Origin: Amantichitinum ursilacus
GTDB lineage: Bacteria > Pseudomonadota > Gammaproteobacteria > Burkholderiales > Chitinibacteraceae
DNA: 64,000 nt
Assembly: GCF_001294205.1 (NCBI RefSeq)
Contig: NZ_LAQT01000003.1
Span: 363,708-427,707 of the forward strand
Direction: 5' to 3'
The position numbers and the translations under genes are program-made. The notes beneath the pieces were generated by a model. It searched no databases, was not told the DNA's origin, and saw only the letters and a program-made list of their open reading frames with translations. The first letter of the stretch is position 1, and each line of letters begins with the position of its first letter. Below, piece after piece: positions 35,259-45,192 of this stretch.

Positions 35259-37154
35259 ATGGCCATTGGATTGCACAGTCTGCAGCAAAGAATCGTCGCC
35301 GCAGTGGCGGCGTTTGTAATCGTCACTGGGGTGGTGATTGCAGGCGCAGCATATTCACTGTCGGCGGCGCAACAACAAACCGAATCCCGCCAGCAAATCA
35401 GCGCCGTGGGCAGCGTGCTGGGTGTACATATCGGCAACTGGATCAGCGCCAAGGCGCAGGTGCTGAACGCCTTCAAGCCGGTGCCGCACGATGCCAGCCT
35501 GGTCGCCACCATGGGTTTTGTGCGCGATGCGGGCGGTTATGCCAACGTGTTCCTGGCCTACCCCGATGGCACGCAGCAAAACGCCAATGGCGTGGTGCTG
35601 CCGCCTGACAATAACGATCCGCGTAAATGGCACTGGTGGAGTCGCGCGCAAGACGAGAAGAGCGCCACCTTTGTTGAGATGCCCTCGGTGGCCGCCGCCA
35701 CCGGCGCGGCAGTATCCAGCTTTGCGCACGCCGTGGTTGATAACGGCCAGGTGGTGGGCGTGCTGGGCGCGGATGTCGAAATCTCCAGCATCATGCAAGA
35801 GCTGAAACGCACCGTGCTGCCGGGCGATGGCTTTGCCTTTATCGTCAATAAAGACGGCAAGATTTTTGCGCATGGCGACCCGCAGCAACTGAACAAAGAC
35901 GCCACCGTGCTGGGCGATGGCCTGACCGCCGCCGTGATCAGCAAGGCGCAATCCAGCAATGAATTCGCCACAGTGGATATCAATGGCCGCAGCAAGCTGG
36001 TGGCGGCGTTTCCGGTGGTGGGCACCGAATTTACGCTGGTGGCCGTCAGCGACGAGGCCACCTTGCTCGCGCCGCTGCGCCAGCAACTGATCAAGACCGC
36101 CGTCATCCTGATCGTCATTTTGATTATTGTGATTGCGCTGAGCTGGTTGTCGCTTAAAGCCCAATTGCGCGGCCTGCTGCGCGTGCGCGATGCCATGCGC
36201 GATATCTCACGCGGCGAGGCCGATCTAACCCGCCGCATCCAGATCCAGAGCAAAGACGAAGTGGGCGAAACCGCCGAAGCGTTTAACCAGTTTGTCGAGC
36301 AACTGAACCGCACCTTTGTCAGCGTGCGCGACAAGAGCCTGCAACTGGCCGGCGGCGTGGAAGAAGTGCGCAACAGCGTGCAGCAAGTGGCGCGCGATAC
36401 CAACGGCATAGCCGATGTGGCCAGCGCCAATGCCGCGGCGATTGAGGAAGTGTCGGTCAGCGTCAGTGAGATCGCCTCCTCGGCGCAGGAAACCGACGAA
36501 GTGGCCAGCCGCACCGGCCAGCAAAGCCGCGACAGCGCCAAAGACCTGAACCGCATTACCGGCGAGATGGAGGCGACCAGCGAAGCGGTACGCTCGGTGG
36601 CGGCCATGCTGGATACGCTGGCGCAACGCTCGCAACAAATCCGCTCGATTACCGGGGTGATCAGCGAAATCGCCAGTCAGACCAATCTGCTGGCATTAAA
36701 CGCGGCGATCGAAGCCGCACGCGCAGGCGAGCAGGGCCGTGGTTTTGCGGTGGTGGCGGATGAAGTGCGCAAGCTGGCCGAACGTACCGGCGGTGCAACG
36801 GTGGAAATTACCGGCATGCTGGAAGCCATTGGCCAGGAAACCGGCAACGCCGCAGGCCGGATGCAAGGCACGCTGGATACGGTAACGGCCAGTTCGGAAC
36901 TGACCCGCAGCGCCGGCGACCGCCTGTTGACCATGGCCGATAGCATGCAGAACGTGGTGGACAAGATCAGCGGCATTGCGCTGGCGACGCAAGAACAACG
37001 CAACGCCGCGACGTCGATGGGGCAGACCACCGAGAGCATCAACAACCGCATCGCCCAGGCCGACGCCGACCTGCAAACCGCCAACCAGCGCCTGCAAACG
37101 CTGGCGCAACTGGCGCAGGCTATCAACGCGGACTTCGGCCGCTTCAAACTGTAA
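35259..37154 (+). CDS. Methyl-accepting chemotaxis protein with Cache sensor
   Basis: A 631-residue chemoreceptor: first membrane helix (about 11-31), a ~240-residue periplasmic dCache-type sensor ([27 protein letters not shown] region, [15 protein letters not shown]), second helix (about 284-305), HAMP ([18 protein letters not shown]), and a full signalling hairpin with [20 protein letters not shown]. dCache domains often bind amino acids or organic acids. No CheB/CheR tether pentapeptide at the end (it ends FGRFKL). AGGAAAG precedes the start. Confidence 0.95.
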   Translation: MAIGLHSLQQRIVAAVAAFVIVTGVVIAGAAYSLSAAQQQTESRQQISAVGSVLGVHIGNWISAKAQVLNAFKPVPHDASLVATMGFVRDAGGYANVFLAYPDGTQQNANGVVLPPDNNDPRKWHWWSRAQDEKSATFVEMPSVAAATGAAVSSFAHAVVDNGQVVGVLGADVEISSIMQELKRTVLPGDGFAFIVNKDGKIFAHGDPQQLNKDATVLGDGLTAAVISKAQSSNEFATVDINGRSKLVAAFPVVGTEFTLVAVSDEATLLAPLRQQLIKTAVILIVILIIVIALSWLSLKAQLRGLLRVRDAMRDISRGEADLTRRIQIQSKDEVGETAEAFNQFVEQLNRTFVSVRDKSLQLAGGVEEVRNSVQQVARDTNGIADVASANAAAIEEVSVSVSEIASSAQETDEVASRTGQQSRDSAKDLNRITGEMEATSEAVRSVAAMLDTLAQRSQQIRSITGVISEIASQTNLLALNAAIEAARAGEQGRGFAVVADEVRKLAERTGGATVEITGMLEAIGQETGNAAGRMQGTLDTVTASSELTRSAGDRLLTMADSMQNVVDKISGIALATQEQRNAATSMGQTTESINNRIAQADADLQTANQRLQTLAQLAQAINADFGRFKL

Positions 37155-37172
37155 AGGCAATCGCAGCAGGCG

Positions 37173-37274
37173 TAGGGTGGGTCTAGACCCACCATTCAAA
37201 GCCATAACAACGCACAGTGATCTTGAATACGGCATTGAATGGTGGGTCTGACGGGGACGCCGAGTCCCACCCTA
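37173..37274 (+). repeat. Dispersed palindromic repeat, copy C
   Basis: 102 bases with perfect 9-base terminal inverted repeats, TAGGGTGGG and CCCACCCTA. It fills the gap between two convergent genes (ends at 37154 and 37279). Inside are GGTGGGTC half-palindromes and TTCAAAGCC facing GGCATTGAA. Confidence 0.75.
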
Positions 37275-37278
37275 TGTT

Positions 37279-38109
37279 TTACAGCGGGACGCGCATAAAG
37301 ATCTGGGTGAGGCCAGACAGCGGCCATTGCAGGCTTTTCTGCCAGCGTGGGCTTAATTGCAGCGGCTTCAGCAGCATCTTCACCGTCATCTCGATGGGCA
37401 GATTGCGGCGGATCAACGAGGTGACGCGCTTGTTGATATCGGCTTGCTCGGCCGCCGTGCCTTGCGGCTGGCGATAAGCAAATACATGACGCAGCGCGAT
37501 TTCGGCATCGCTATTGCGCAGTTCCAGCAAGCGCCGCGCCAGCGTGCCAAAGGTGGCCAGGCGGCTTAGTTTTTGCTCTTGCCGATAGCGCAAAAAGAAG
37601 TGGTAGAAATTCTTGTAATGGCTGACCTCATCGCGCCGGATGTGGTCGGCAATTTCGCGCAGCACCGGTTCGTCGGTGCACGCGTTGATCGCGCGATACA
37701 GGCTGCTGGTGCCGGTTTCCACCACGCAACGCGCGGCAAGTTCTTGCGCGGGCGTGGCTTCCAGTTCTTCTGTCGTGCACAGCTTGCCGTATTCCTGCAA
37801 AAAGCTCTCGAACGCATCCTGCCAGGCAAAGTCGGGCCACACGTATTGCACATACATGCGCAACGCACGGCCGTGTTGCATTTCTTCGTGCTCCCAATGC
37901 TGCGCCAGCCACGCGGCCACTTCGGGGTCGGCGGCAAAAAAATCCACCAGGTTGCTGGTATACAAATCCGCGCCGCTCTCGATAAACGAAGAAGCGGTCA
38001 GCAGGTAAAACATGGTCTGGTTATCGCGGATGCGGTCCAGCTGGATACGGCTGAAATCGATTTTCTCGATTTGCCAAGGCAGCGTACTGGTGTCGGCGGG
38101 CGGCGTCAT
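37279..38109 (-). CDS. Ferritin-like diiron-type protein of unknown function
   Basis: A 276-residue helical protein. Two ExxH motifs, EHEEMQHG and RRDEVSHY, separated by about 75 residues, and a candidate carboxylate in FIESGADLY resemble the diiron centres of ferritin-like/acyl-ACP desaturase-like proteins. Whether it stores iron, oxidises or desaturates is not clear. No signal peptide. It converges on the chemoreceptor, and the repeat copy C sits between them. The start at 38109 is chosen because the upstream frame lacks a ribosome site. Confidence 0.72.
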   Translation of the reverse strand: MTPPADTSTLPWQIEKIDFSRIQLDRIRDNQTMFYLLTASSFIESGADLYTSNLVDFFAADPEVAAWLAQHWEHEEMQHGRALRMYVQYVWPDFAWQDAFESFLQEYGKLCTTEELEATPAQELAARCVVETGTSSLYRAINACTDEPVLREIADHIRRDEVSHYKNFYHFFLRYRQEQKLSRLATFGTLARRLLELRNSDAEIALRHVFAYRQPQGTAAEQADINKRVTSLIRRNLPIEMTVKMLLKPLQLSPRWQKSLQWPLSGLTQIFMRVPL

Positions 38110-38344
38110 GAGCCTTCTCCTGGAGCAATACGAGTGATGTGCGTGTGGCAAGTAAAGCCAACAGCTATTTAACGCGCATCACCACAAATAGACGACCCCA
38201 ACATTATGGAAAAATTTCACAAAGCTTTAAGAGTGAGAAATCACCTTAAATAATGCAGGACAAATCCTGCATGCTGCGCTGCAACGCAATGCCGTCGCGC
38301 TGGGGCATGGATTTTCAGCGCTGCGGCGCGGTATGCGCACGGGG

Positions 38345-39271
38345 TTATGCCTCCAGCAGCGAGATGCCGGGCAGCGCGGTCAGGCTGACGTCGCGCACGA
38401 TGCTCACAAATTCTTGCAGATAAGCCAGCTCGGCGCGCTCTGCCGGAATGGCGGCGTAGAGCTCGGTCGTCAGACCGGTGGCGGTGACCGGGCGCGCCGC
38501 GATATAGCCGCGGTCCAGATAGTTCTGCACGCTCCAGCGCGGCAATGCCGCAATGCCGCGCTTGCTGGCCACCAGTTGCAGCATCGCCACGGTCAATTCC
38601 GTGGTGCGGCGCGGCGGATTGATGCCCGCCGGGCGCAGCACTTTGCGGATCAAATCGAGCATGTCATCCGGCACTGGATAGGTAATCAGCGTCTCGCCAG
38701 CAAAGTCGCTGGCTTCCAGATACGGCTTGTCGGCCAGCGGATGATCGCGCGCCACCAGCGCGACCATTTCACTGACAAACAGCGGCTGATGGCTCACGCG
38801 CGGGTCCAGTTCCAGTTCGGATACCACGGCCAGATCGGCACGGCCTTCCAGCATCAGCCCGACCGGGTCGGCATGAAAGCCCGAGACGATATCGAGTTCC
38901 ACTTCGGGCCAGCGCTCGCGAAACAAATCCATCGCCGGCATCAACCAGTCAAAACAGGTGTGGCATTCCACCGCAATGCGCAGCGTGCCGGCCTCGCCTT
39001 CGCGTAAACGCGCCACATCGCGTTCGGCCGTCGCCACTTGCGGTAACACCGTTTGCGCCAACGCCACCAGCTTGTCGCCCGCCGGTGTAAACGCCAGCGT
39101 GCTGCCTTTCCGCGTGAGCAGCGGCACGCCGTAATGCTCTTCCAGCAAACGCAGTTGGTGCGAGAGCGCCGATTGGGTGAGATGCAGCCGCTCGGCCGCG
39201 CGCGTAACGCTGCCGGTGTCGTGGATAGCGGCCAGGGTTTTGAGATGACGCAGTTCGAGCAGCGATTGCAT
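38345..39271 (-). CDS. metR: LysR-type regulator MetR
   Basis: A 308-residue LysR regulator: N-terminal helix-turn-helix (LELRHLKTLAAIHDTGSVTR, TQSALSHQLRLLEEHYG) and a C-terminal inducer-binding domain (ECHTCFDWLMPAMDLFRE, DIVSGFHADPVGLMLEG) matching MetR, which activates metE in response to homocysteine. The gene is divergent from metE (97 bases apart), which supports the assignment strongly. Confidence 0.95.
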   Translation of the reverse strand: MQSLLELRHLKTLAAIHDTGSVTRAAERLHLTQSALSHQLRLLEEHYGVPLLTRKGSTLAFTPAGDKLVALAQTVLPQVATAERDVARLREGEAGTLRIAVECHTCFDWLMPAMDLFRERWPEVELDIVSGFHADPVGLMLEGRADLAVVSELELDPRVSHQPLFVSEMVALVARDHPLADKPYLEASDFAGETLITYPVPDDMLDLIRKVLRPAGINPPRRTTELTVAMLQLVASKRGIAALPRWSVQNYLDRGYIAARPVTATGLTTELYAAIPAERAELAYLQEFVSIVRDVSLTALPGISLLEA

Positions 39272-39301
39272 GATGGCGATTCATGAGTGTGAGTAAAAAA
39301 T

Positions 39302-39314
39302 TGAATTGGGATCA
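39302..39314. promoter_or_regulatory. Candidate MetR box
   Basis: TGAATTGGGATCA in the metR-metE gap. It differs by one base from the MetR pattern TGAA-N5-TTCA and is about 55 bases before metE. Confidence 0.5.
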
Positions 39315-39368
39315 TACCGTCTGCGCCCGGTACGATACAAGCCAAATTCATGACTAAGGATGTTAACC

Positions 39369-41714
39369 ATGACTCAGGCTCATGTTCTGGGCTTTCCCCA
39401 CATTGGCGCGCAACGCGAGCTCAAACAGGCGCTGGAGCAATTCTGGCGCGGTGATATCGACGAAAACGCCTTGGCGCAAACCGGCGCGCAACTGCGACGC
39501 ACGCATTGGCAGTGGCAGCGCCAGGCCGGGCTGGACAGCGTGGCGGTCGGCGATTTTGCCTGGTACGACCAGATGCTGAATACCGCCGTATTGCTGGGCG
39601 CGCTGCCCCGTCGCTTTGGCTTTGATGCCGCCACCCTCACTGTGCGCCAGTACTTTGAACTGGCGCGCGGTAACGCCGCACAAGCCGCGCTGGAAATGAC
39701 CAAGTGGTTTGATACCAACTATCACTATCTGGTGCCGGAGCTGGATGCTGATTCGACCTTTGCCGGCGGCGTCGACTGGCTGTTTTATGAGATTGACGAG
39801 GCGCGTTCGCAAGGCCACTGCGCGCGCCCGGTACTGATCGGGCCGCTGACGTTTTTGTACCTGTCCAAATCGCGCGCAGTGGCGTTCGACAAGCTTGATC
39901 TGCTGCCGCAAGTGCAAGCCGCCTATGCGCGCATCCTGCAAAAGCTGGCGGCGCGTGGCGTGCAGTGGGTGCAGATTGATGAGCCCATCCTGGCGCTGGA
40001 TTTGCCGCCGGCGTGGCTGGACGCGTTTGCGCCGGTGTATCGCGATCTGGGTAGCGCGGGCGTCAAGTTGCTGTTGGCGACGTATTTTGAAGATGTGTCG
40101 GAACATGCCGGGTTGTTGGCCGGATTGAATGTGGCTGGCGTGCATCTTGATCTGGTGCGCGCGCCGCAGCAGCTGGATGTGTTTCTGCCGCAGTGGCCCG
40201 CCGATAAAGTGTTGTCGCTGGGCGTGGTGGATGGTCGCAATATCTGGGCCAACGATCTGGCCGCCACGCTGGTCCTGTTGCGCCGCGCCCGGCAGCCATT
40301 GGGCGCGCGGCTGTGGCTGGGCAGCAGTTGCTCGCTGTTGCATAGCCCGGTCGATCTGGCGCACGAGAATCAGCTGGATGCGGAATTGCGTTCGTGGCTG
40401 GCCTTTGCGCGGCAGAAGCTGGATGAGATTGCGGTGCTGAAGCAAGGCTTGCTCGACGGCGCCGCCGCCATTGCCACGCCACTGGCCGCATCGCAACGGG
40501 CCCAGACGGCATGGCGCAATTCGCCGCGAATTCATCAGCCCGCAGTGCAAGCGCGCGTGCGCGCATTGCGTGATGCCGACAGCCGCCGCAATTTGCCTTA
40601 TCCGCAACGCCAACCGCTGCAACAAGCGTGGCTGCAACTGCCGCCGTTGCCGACCACCACCATAGGCAGCTTTCCGCAGACCAGCGCCATTCGCAGCGCG
40701 CGTGCCGCTTTTAAACGCGGCGAGCTGGATGCTGCGGCATACCAGAGCGCGATGCAGGCCGAGATCGAACGGGCCGTGCGCAAGCAGGAAGCATTGGGGC
40801 TGGACGTGCTGGTCCATGGCGAAGCTGAACGCAACGATATGGTTGAGTACTTTGGCGAGCAACTGGCCGGTTTTGCCTTTACCCGCAATGGTTGGGTGCA
40901 AAGCTACGGCAGTCGCTGCGTCAAGCCGCCGATCCTGTTGGGCGATGTATCGCGGCCGCAGCCCATGACGGTGGCGTGGAGCGCCTATGCGCAAAGCCTG
41001 ACCGTGCGCCCGATGAAGGGCATGCTCACCGGCCCGGTGACGATATTGCAGTGGTCGTTTGTGCGCAGCGATATCCCGCGCAGCGAGATTACGCTGCAGA
41101 TCGCGCTGGCCATCCGCGATGAGGTGGCCGATCTGGAACAAGCCGGTATCCGGGTGATCCAGATTGATGAGCCGGCATTTCGCGAAGGACTGCCGCTGAA
41201 ACGCCGCGACTGGTCGCGTTATCTGGAATGGGCGGGGCGCGCCTTTCGCGTGTCCGCGAGCGGGGTGGATGACGCCACGCAGATCCACACGCATATGTGC
41301 TATTCGGAATTCAATGACATCCTGCCCGCGATTGCGGCGATGGATGCGGACGTAATCACCATCGAAACTTCGCGCTCGGATATGGCGTTATTGCGCGGCT
41401 TTGGCGACTTTGCCTATCCCAACGAGATCGGGCCCGGCGTGTACGACATCCATAGCCCGCGCGTGCCCGCGGTAGCGGAGATGCTGCGGCTGATTGCCAA
41501 AGCGCAAGCGGTGGTGCCCGTCGAACGCTTGTGGATCAACCCCGATTGCGGCCTTAAAACCCGCGGCTGGCCCGAGACCGAGGCGGCGCTGCGCAATATG
41601 TTGCAAGCCACGCGGGAAGCCCGGGCCGCGCTGGCGCAAGGTCGTGCGTTGAACATCGAAGCCACCGCGCCAGCCGCCGTGCCCCAGGCCGCGTGCGCGT
41701 GCAAGCACGCATAG
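39369..41714 (+). CDS. metE: Cobalamin-independent methionine synthase MetE
   Basis: A 781-residue enzyme that transfers the methyl group of 5-methyltetrahydropteroyl-triglutamate to homocysteine. The N-terminal half starts [20 protein letters not shown]. In the C-terminal half the zinc ligands are H642 and C644 (HTHMCYSEF) and C727 (NPDCGLKTR). [27 protein letters not shown] and HSPRVP blocks match the family. AAGGA lies eight bases before the ATG at 39369. Length is near the usual 755-760. Likely activated by the divergent MetR. Confidence 0.97.
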   Translation: MTQAHVLGFPHIGAQRELKQALEQFWRGDIDENALAQTGAQLRRTHWQWQRQAGLDSVAVGDFAWYDQMLNTAVLLGALPRRFGFDAATLTVRQYFELARGNAAQAALEMTKWFDTNYHYLVPELDADSTFAGGVDWLFYEIDEARSQGHCARPVLIGPLTFLYLSKSRAVAFDKLDLLPQVQAAYARILQKLAARGVQWVQIDEPILALDLPPAWLDAFAPVYRDLGSAGVKLLLATYFEDVSEHAGLLAGLNVAGVHLDLVRAPQQLDVFLPQWPADKVLSLGVVDGRNIWANDLAATLVLLRRARQPLGARLWLGSSCSLLHSPVDLAHENQLDAELRSWLAFARQKLDEIAVLKQGLLDGAAAIATPLAASQRAQTAWRNSPRIHQPAVQARVRALRDADSRRNLPYPQRQPLQQAWLQLPPLPTTTIGSFPQTSAIRSARAAFKRGELDAAAYQSAMQAEIERAVRKQEALGLDVLVHGEAERNDMVEYFGEQLAGFAFTRNGWVQSYGSRCVKPPILLGDVSRPQPMTVAWSAYAQSLTVRPMKGMLTGPVTILQWSFVRSDIPRSEITLQIALAIRDEVADLEQAGIRVIQIDEPAFREGLPLKRRDWSRYLEWAGRAFRVSASGVDDATQIHTHMCYSEFNDILPAIAAMDADVITIETSRSDMALLRGFGDFAYPNEIGPGVYDIHSPRVPAVAEMLRLIAKAQAVVPVERLWINPDCGLKTRGWPETEAALRNMLQATREARAALAQGRALNIEATAPAAVPQAACACKHA

Positions 41715-41777
41715 CGAAATGGGGGTGGATTGTGGGCGGTAACACGCCGCGGGTGTCGCCGCCTTATGGTCCATGCC

Positions 41778-41810
41778 TATAATCACCGCACAATACCAAC
41801 ATGATTGTGC
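41778..41810 (+). promoter_or_regulatory. TATAAT box with adjacent inverted repeat
   Basis: TATAAT at 41778-41783, followed at 41788-41810 by GCACAAT and ATTGTGC arms with a 9-base gap, just before the GAF gene at 41820. A promoter with a possible operator over the transcription start; not tested. Confidence 0.4.
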
Positions 41811-41819
41811 AGGGCACCC

Positions 41820-42317
41820 ATGCAACCCCCAAAGATTCCGGACAACGAAGCCGAACGGATCGGCGCACTGCGTGATTTGCTGATCCTTGATACTCAACCC
41901 GAAGAGCGTTTTGACAATTTAACCCGCGCGGCCACAGGCTTTTTTAATGTGCCGATTGCGGTAGTCAGCCTGGTGGATTCCAACCGGCAATGGTTTAAAT
42001 CGGTGCAGGGTCTGAATGTGAGCGAGACATCGCGCGACGTGTCGTTTTGCGGCCACGCCATTCTGGACCCGCAAAATGTGATGGTGGTGGAAGATGCGGC
42101 GCAGGATCAGCGCTTTATCGATAACCCGCTGGTGACCGGCGATCCGGACATCCGCTTCTACGCCGGCGCGCCGCTGGTGCTGCATAGCGGCGCCACGGTG
42201 GGCACGCTGTGTCTGATCGACCGCAAACCGCGCCAGTTGGGCGAATCCGAGCTGCAGATGCTGGCCGATATGGCCAAGGTGGTGGTCTCCGAGCTTGAGG
42301 CCACGCCGAAGGCGTAG
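41820..42317 (+). CDS. GAF-domain sensory protein
   Basis: A 165-residue protein that is almost entirely one GAF domain. ERIGALRDLLILDTQPEERF is a typical lead-in in GAF-signalling proteins, followed by VPIAVVSLVDSNRQWFKSVQ, SFCGHAILD, FYAGAPLVLHSGATVGTLCL. Ligand could be a cyclic nucleotide or a small aromatic. No output domain is attached, so it presumably acts by binding a partner. The start ATG is at 41820. Confidence 0.88.
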   Translation: MQPPKIPDNEAERIGALRDLLILDTQPEERFDNLTRAATGFFNVPIAVVSLVDSNRQWFKSVQGLNVSETSRDVSFCGHAILDPQNVMVVEDAAQDQRFIDNPLVTGDPDIRFYAGAPLVLHSGATVGTLCLIDRKPRQLGESELQMLADMAKVVVSELEATPKA

Positions 42318-42534
42318 CGGGCGTTACCCCGCAAGCTTGTGTTCTCGTTGTGTTCCGGACTTCATACCGCGGGAGACCATCGTCCTCAGCCTACGCGGCA
42401 ACGTCCATTGTCCAGCGGCCGGCGTCGCTGGTTGATCGTCCATGGCATAAATGAAATGGGCGTTACCCCGAAATAGCCGGGGTAACGCGGCCGACGCGGA
42501 TCAGGGTTGCATCGGCAGGCACACGCCCGATGCC

Positions 42535-43713
42535 TTAGCGCACGCCGTATACCATGCGCCGCGCAAACCCTCTGCGCAGTGGCGCAATCTGATCCAGCGC
42601 CAGCAAGCCCAGACTGCGTGCATGCTTCAGCGCCGGGTTGGGCCGGTCGAACAGCGTAATCAGCGTATCGGTAAAGTGGGTCACGATGCCGGCATCCTTG
42701 CGGCGCAAAGCGGCGTAACGCTGCAGCATGCTCGCTTCGCCCAACATCGGGTCCGGCGTGCTGGCCAGTACATCGGCCAGCACTGCCGCGTCGCGCAAGC
42801 CTAGATTCAGCCCTTGCCCCGCCACCGGGTGCAGCGTTTGCGCGGCATTGCCGATCATCACAGTGCGCGGCGCATAGACGCGGTCCAGCGTCTTGAGCGC
42901 CAGCGGCCAGCTCTTGCGCGGGCCGACTGCGCTAAAGCCGTCCAGTCGCCCGGCAAAGCGCGCGGCCACCGCCGCCATAAACGCGGCGTCGTCCATGCCG
43001 AGGCGTTCTTCTGCCTGCTCCGGCGTTTGCGTCCAGATCAACATAAAGTCCGTGCCAAACGGCAGCAGCGCAATCGGGCCGTCGTCGGCAAAGCGTTCAT
43101 AGGCGATATGGCTATGCGGTGTGTTGGGCGTCATGCGCGCCAGCACGGCATGCTGGTTATACGGCCGCACGGTTTGCGTAACGCCATGCACCTGATCAAT
43201 CAGCTTGCCGCCGTCGGCCAGGATCACCAGCCGTGCCGTCATCTGCGCTTCGCCCGCGGCGGTTTGCAGGGTCAGCGCGGCATAGCGCGACAGGGTCTGG
43301 ATGCGGCTGACGCGCGTATTGGCCGCAATCTGCACGCTGCCCGCCACCATGTGCTGCAACGCCTGCGCCGCCAGCGTTTCGTAGGGCACCACAAAACCCA
43401 GCGCGGGCAGATTCAGCTCGTCGGCATCCAGCCCGGTGCGGCCCAGCGAACCTTGTTGTGACACATGCACTTTCTGGATGGCGGTGGGCGCCAGCGCATC
43501 GCTCCACAAACCCGCCTCATCCAGCGCCTGGTAACTGGCCCAGCTCAGCGCCAGCGCGCGCGGGTCGGAGGGCGGCGTGGCCGTGGCGTCGCGCGCTTCG
43601 ATCACCAGCGCCTGGCGGCCCTGCCGCGCCAGCCGTTGCGCCACCAGCGCGCCCACCGGGCCACCGCCCACGATGGCGATATCTACATGCAGCGGTAATT
43701 GTTTGACGATCAT
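42535..43713 (-). CDS. ubiH: FAD-dependent ubiquinone hydroxylase UbiH
   Basis: A 392-residue flavoprotein monooxygenase. DIAIVGGGPVGALVAQRLAR is the FAD dinucleotide motif, SDPRALALSWASYQAL the second conserved block, RTVMIGNAAQTLHPVAGQGL the FAD ribityl-binding GD-like motif of the UbiH/COQ6 family. It hydroxylates the ring of 2-polyprenyl-6-methoxyphenol in ubiquinone synthesis. The gene follows pepP by 19 bases, as in the E. coli pepP-ubiH operon, which supports ubiH over ubiF/ubiI. Confidence 0.92.
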   Translation of the reverse strand: MIVKQLPLHVDIAIVGGGPVGALVAQRLARQGRQALVIEARDATATPPSDPRALALSWASYQALDEAGLWSDALAPTAIQKVHVSQQGSLGRTGLDADELNLPALGFVVPYETLAAQALQHMVAGSVQIAANTRVSRIQTLSRYAALTLQTAAGEAQMTARLVILADGGKLIDQVHGVTQTVRPYNQHAVLARMTPNTPHSHIAYERFADDGPIALLPFGTDFMLIWTQTPEQAEERLGMDDAAFMAAVAARFAGRLDGFSAVGPRKSWPLALKTLDRVYAPRTVMIGNAAQTLHPVAGQGLNLGLRDAAVLADVLASTPDPMLGEASMLQRYAALRRKDAGIVTHFTDTLITLFDRPNPALKHARSLGLLALDQIAPLRRGFARRMVYGVR

Positions 43714-43732
43714 CTGCGGGTCTCCGCGCGGT

Positions 43733-45028
43733 TTAGCCGCGCATCAATGCTTCGATTTCGGCGACGGCCACCGGGCAATCGGCGGTCAACACGTCGTGGC
43801 CATCAGCGGTGATGACGATATTGTCTTCAATACGCACGCCGATTTGTTCAAACGCCTTGGGCACATTGGCGGCGGGGCGGATGTACAGGCCGGGCTCGAT
43901 GGTGAAGGCCATGCCCGGCTCCAGCACGCGCCAGTCGCCGTTTTGCTGCTTGTACGCGCCCGCATCGTGCACATCCAGCCCCAGCCAGTGGCCGGTTTTA
44001 TGCATGTAGAACTGGCGATAGGTGCTTTGTTCGATCGCGTCGGCAAACGGGCCCTGGATGAGGTCGAGGTCGATCAGACCTTGCGTCAGCACATTGACGG
44101 CCGCCTGATGCATGGCGTCGTAGCTGCGACCCGGCAGTGCTTCTTGCAGCGCTGCGGCATGCGCGGCCAGCACCAGCTCGTACACGGCCTTTTGCTCGCC
44201 CGAGAACTTGCCGTTGATGGGAAACGTGCGCGTGATATCGCTGGCGTAGCCTTCGATTTCGCAACCAGCGTCGATCAGCAGCAATTCGCCATCCTGCATG
44301 CGGCGGTTGTTCTCGCCGTAATGCAGCACGCAGGCGTTGGGGCCCGATGCCACAATCGACGAATACGCCGGAAAGCGGCTGCCACTGCGGTAGTACTCGT
44401 GCATCAGCTCGGCTTCGACTTCGTATTCAAACTGGCCCGGTCGGGCCGTGCGCATGGCGCGACGGTGCGCGGCGGTGTTGATCAGCCCGGCGCGACGCAT
44501 GATGTCGATTTCGTGCGCGTCTTTAAACAAGCGCATTTCGTCGATGCGCGCGCTGATATCCACCAGTTCGGTAGGCGCGTGCACGCCGCTGCGGGCCTTG
44601 GCGCGCACCGCATTAATCCAGCCCGCCAGGCGCAGATCCCAGCCCGGATTGTGGCCAAAGGCAAAGTACACGCGCGGCTGGTTGGACAGCAGTTTGATCA
44701 TCTCGGCATCAAGATCATCGGTGGAGTACGCGGCATCAAAACCAAACTTTTCTTGCGCGGCGGCCGGGCCGTAACGATAGCCGTCCCAGATTTCGTGGGT
44801 TTCGTCTTTGGGCCGACAGAACAGCACCGCTTGCGGCGTGTCGCCGATGACCTGGGCGTACACGGCCTCGGGCTCTTCAAAGCCGGTCAGGTAGTAAAAG
44901 CTGGAATCGTAGCGAAACGGAAAGGTGGAATCGGCGTTGCGGGTTTGTTCGGGCGCGGTGGGCAGAATCAGCACGCCGGCGGGCAGATCGGCCAGCAGAC
45001 GTTCACGACGGGAAGAATAAGGATGCAT
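43733..45028 (-). CDS. pepP: Xaa-Pro aminopeptidase PepP
   Basis: A 431-residue M24 metallopeptidase that removes N-terminal residues before proline. Dimetal ligands appear in order: LIDAGCEIEGYASDITRTFP (two Asp), HKTGHWLGLDVHD (His), FTIEPGLYI (Glu), GVRIEDNIVI (Glu). The N-terminal domain (RRERLLADLPAGVLILPTAP) matches the PepP regulatory fold. First gene of the pepP-ubiH pair. GC-rich hairpin-prone sequence precedes it. Confidence 0.95.
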   Translation of the reverse strand: MHPYSSRRERLLADLPAGVLILPTAPEQTRNADSTFPFRYDSSFYYLTGFEEPEAVYAQVIGDTPQAVLFCRPKDETHEIWDGYRYGPAAAQEKFGFDAAYSTDDLDAEMIKLLSNQPRVYFAFGHNPGWDLRLAGWINAVRAKARSGVHAPTELVDISARIDEMRLFKDAHEIDIMRRAGLINTAAHRRAMRTARPGQFEYEVEAELMHEYYRSGSRFPAYSSIVASGPNACVLHYGENNRRMQDGELLLIDAGCEIEGYASDITRTFPINGKFSGEQKAVYELVLAAHAAALQEALPGRSYDAMHQAAVNVLTQGLIDLDLIQGPFADAIEQSTYRQFYMHKTGHWLGLDVHDAGAYKQQNGDWRVLEPGMAFTIEPGLYIRPAANVPKAFEQIGVRIEDNIVITADGHDVLTADCPVAVAEIEALMRG

Positions 45029-45192
45029 GCAGGCTCCAGACCGGCCCGGATCGCGCGCCGGATAAAAAACGAGGGCCCGGACCGGTTGGCCGGGCGTAAA
45101 GCGCGATTATAGCGGCGCGGCCGCAGCGCGTCTGGCGCAGCGCCGGTACGGTTGAGCTTGGCAGCGCGCATTGTGTGTTCCAGGGTACAGCA

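Noticed and set aside
39363..41294. 643-residue minus-strand open frame opposite metE
   Set aside because: metE is unmistakable on the plus strand; the reverse frame has no ribosome site or motif.
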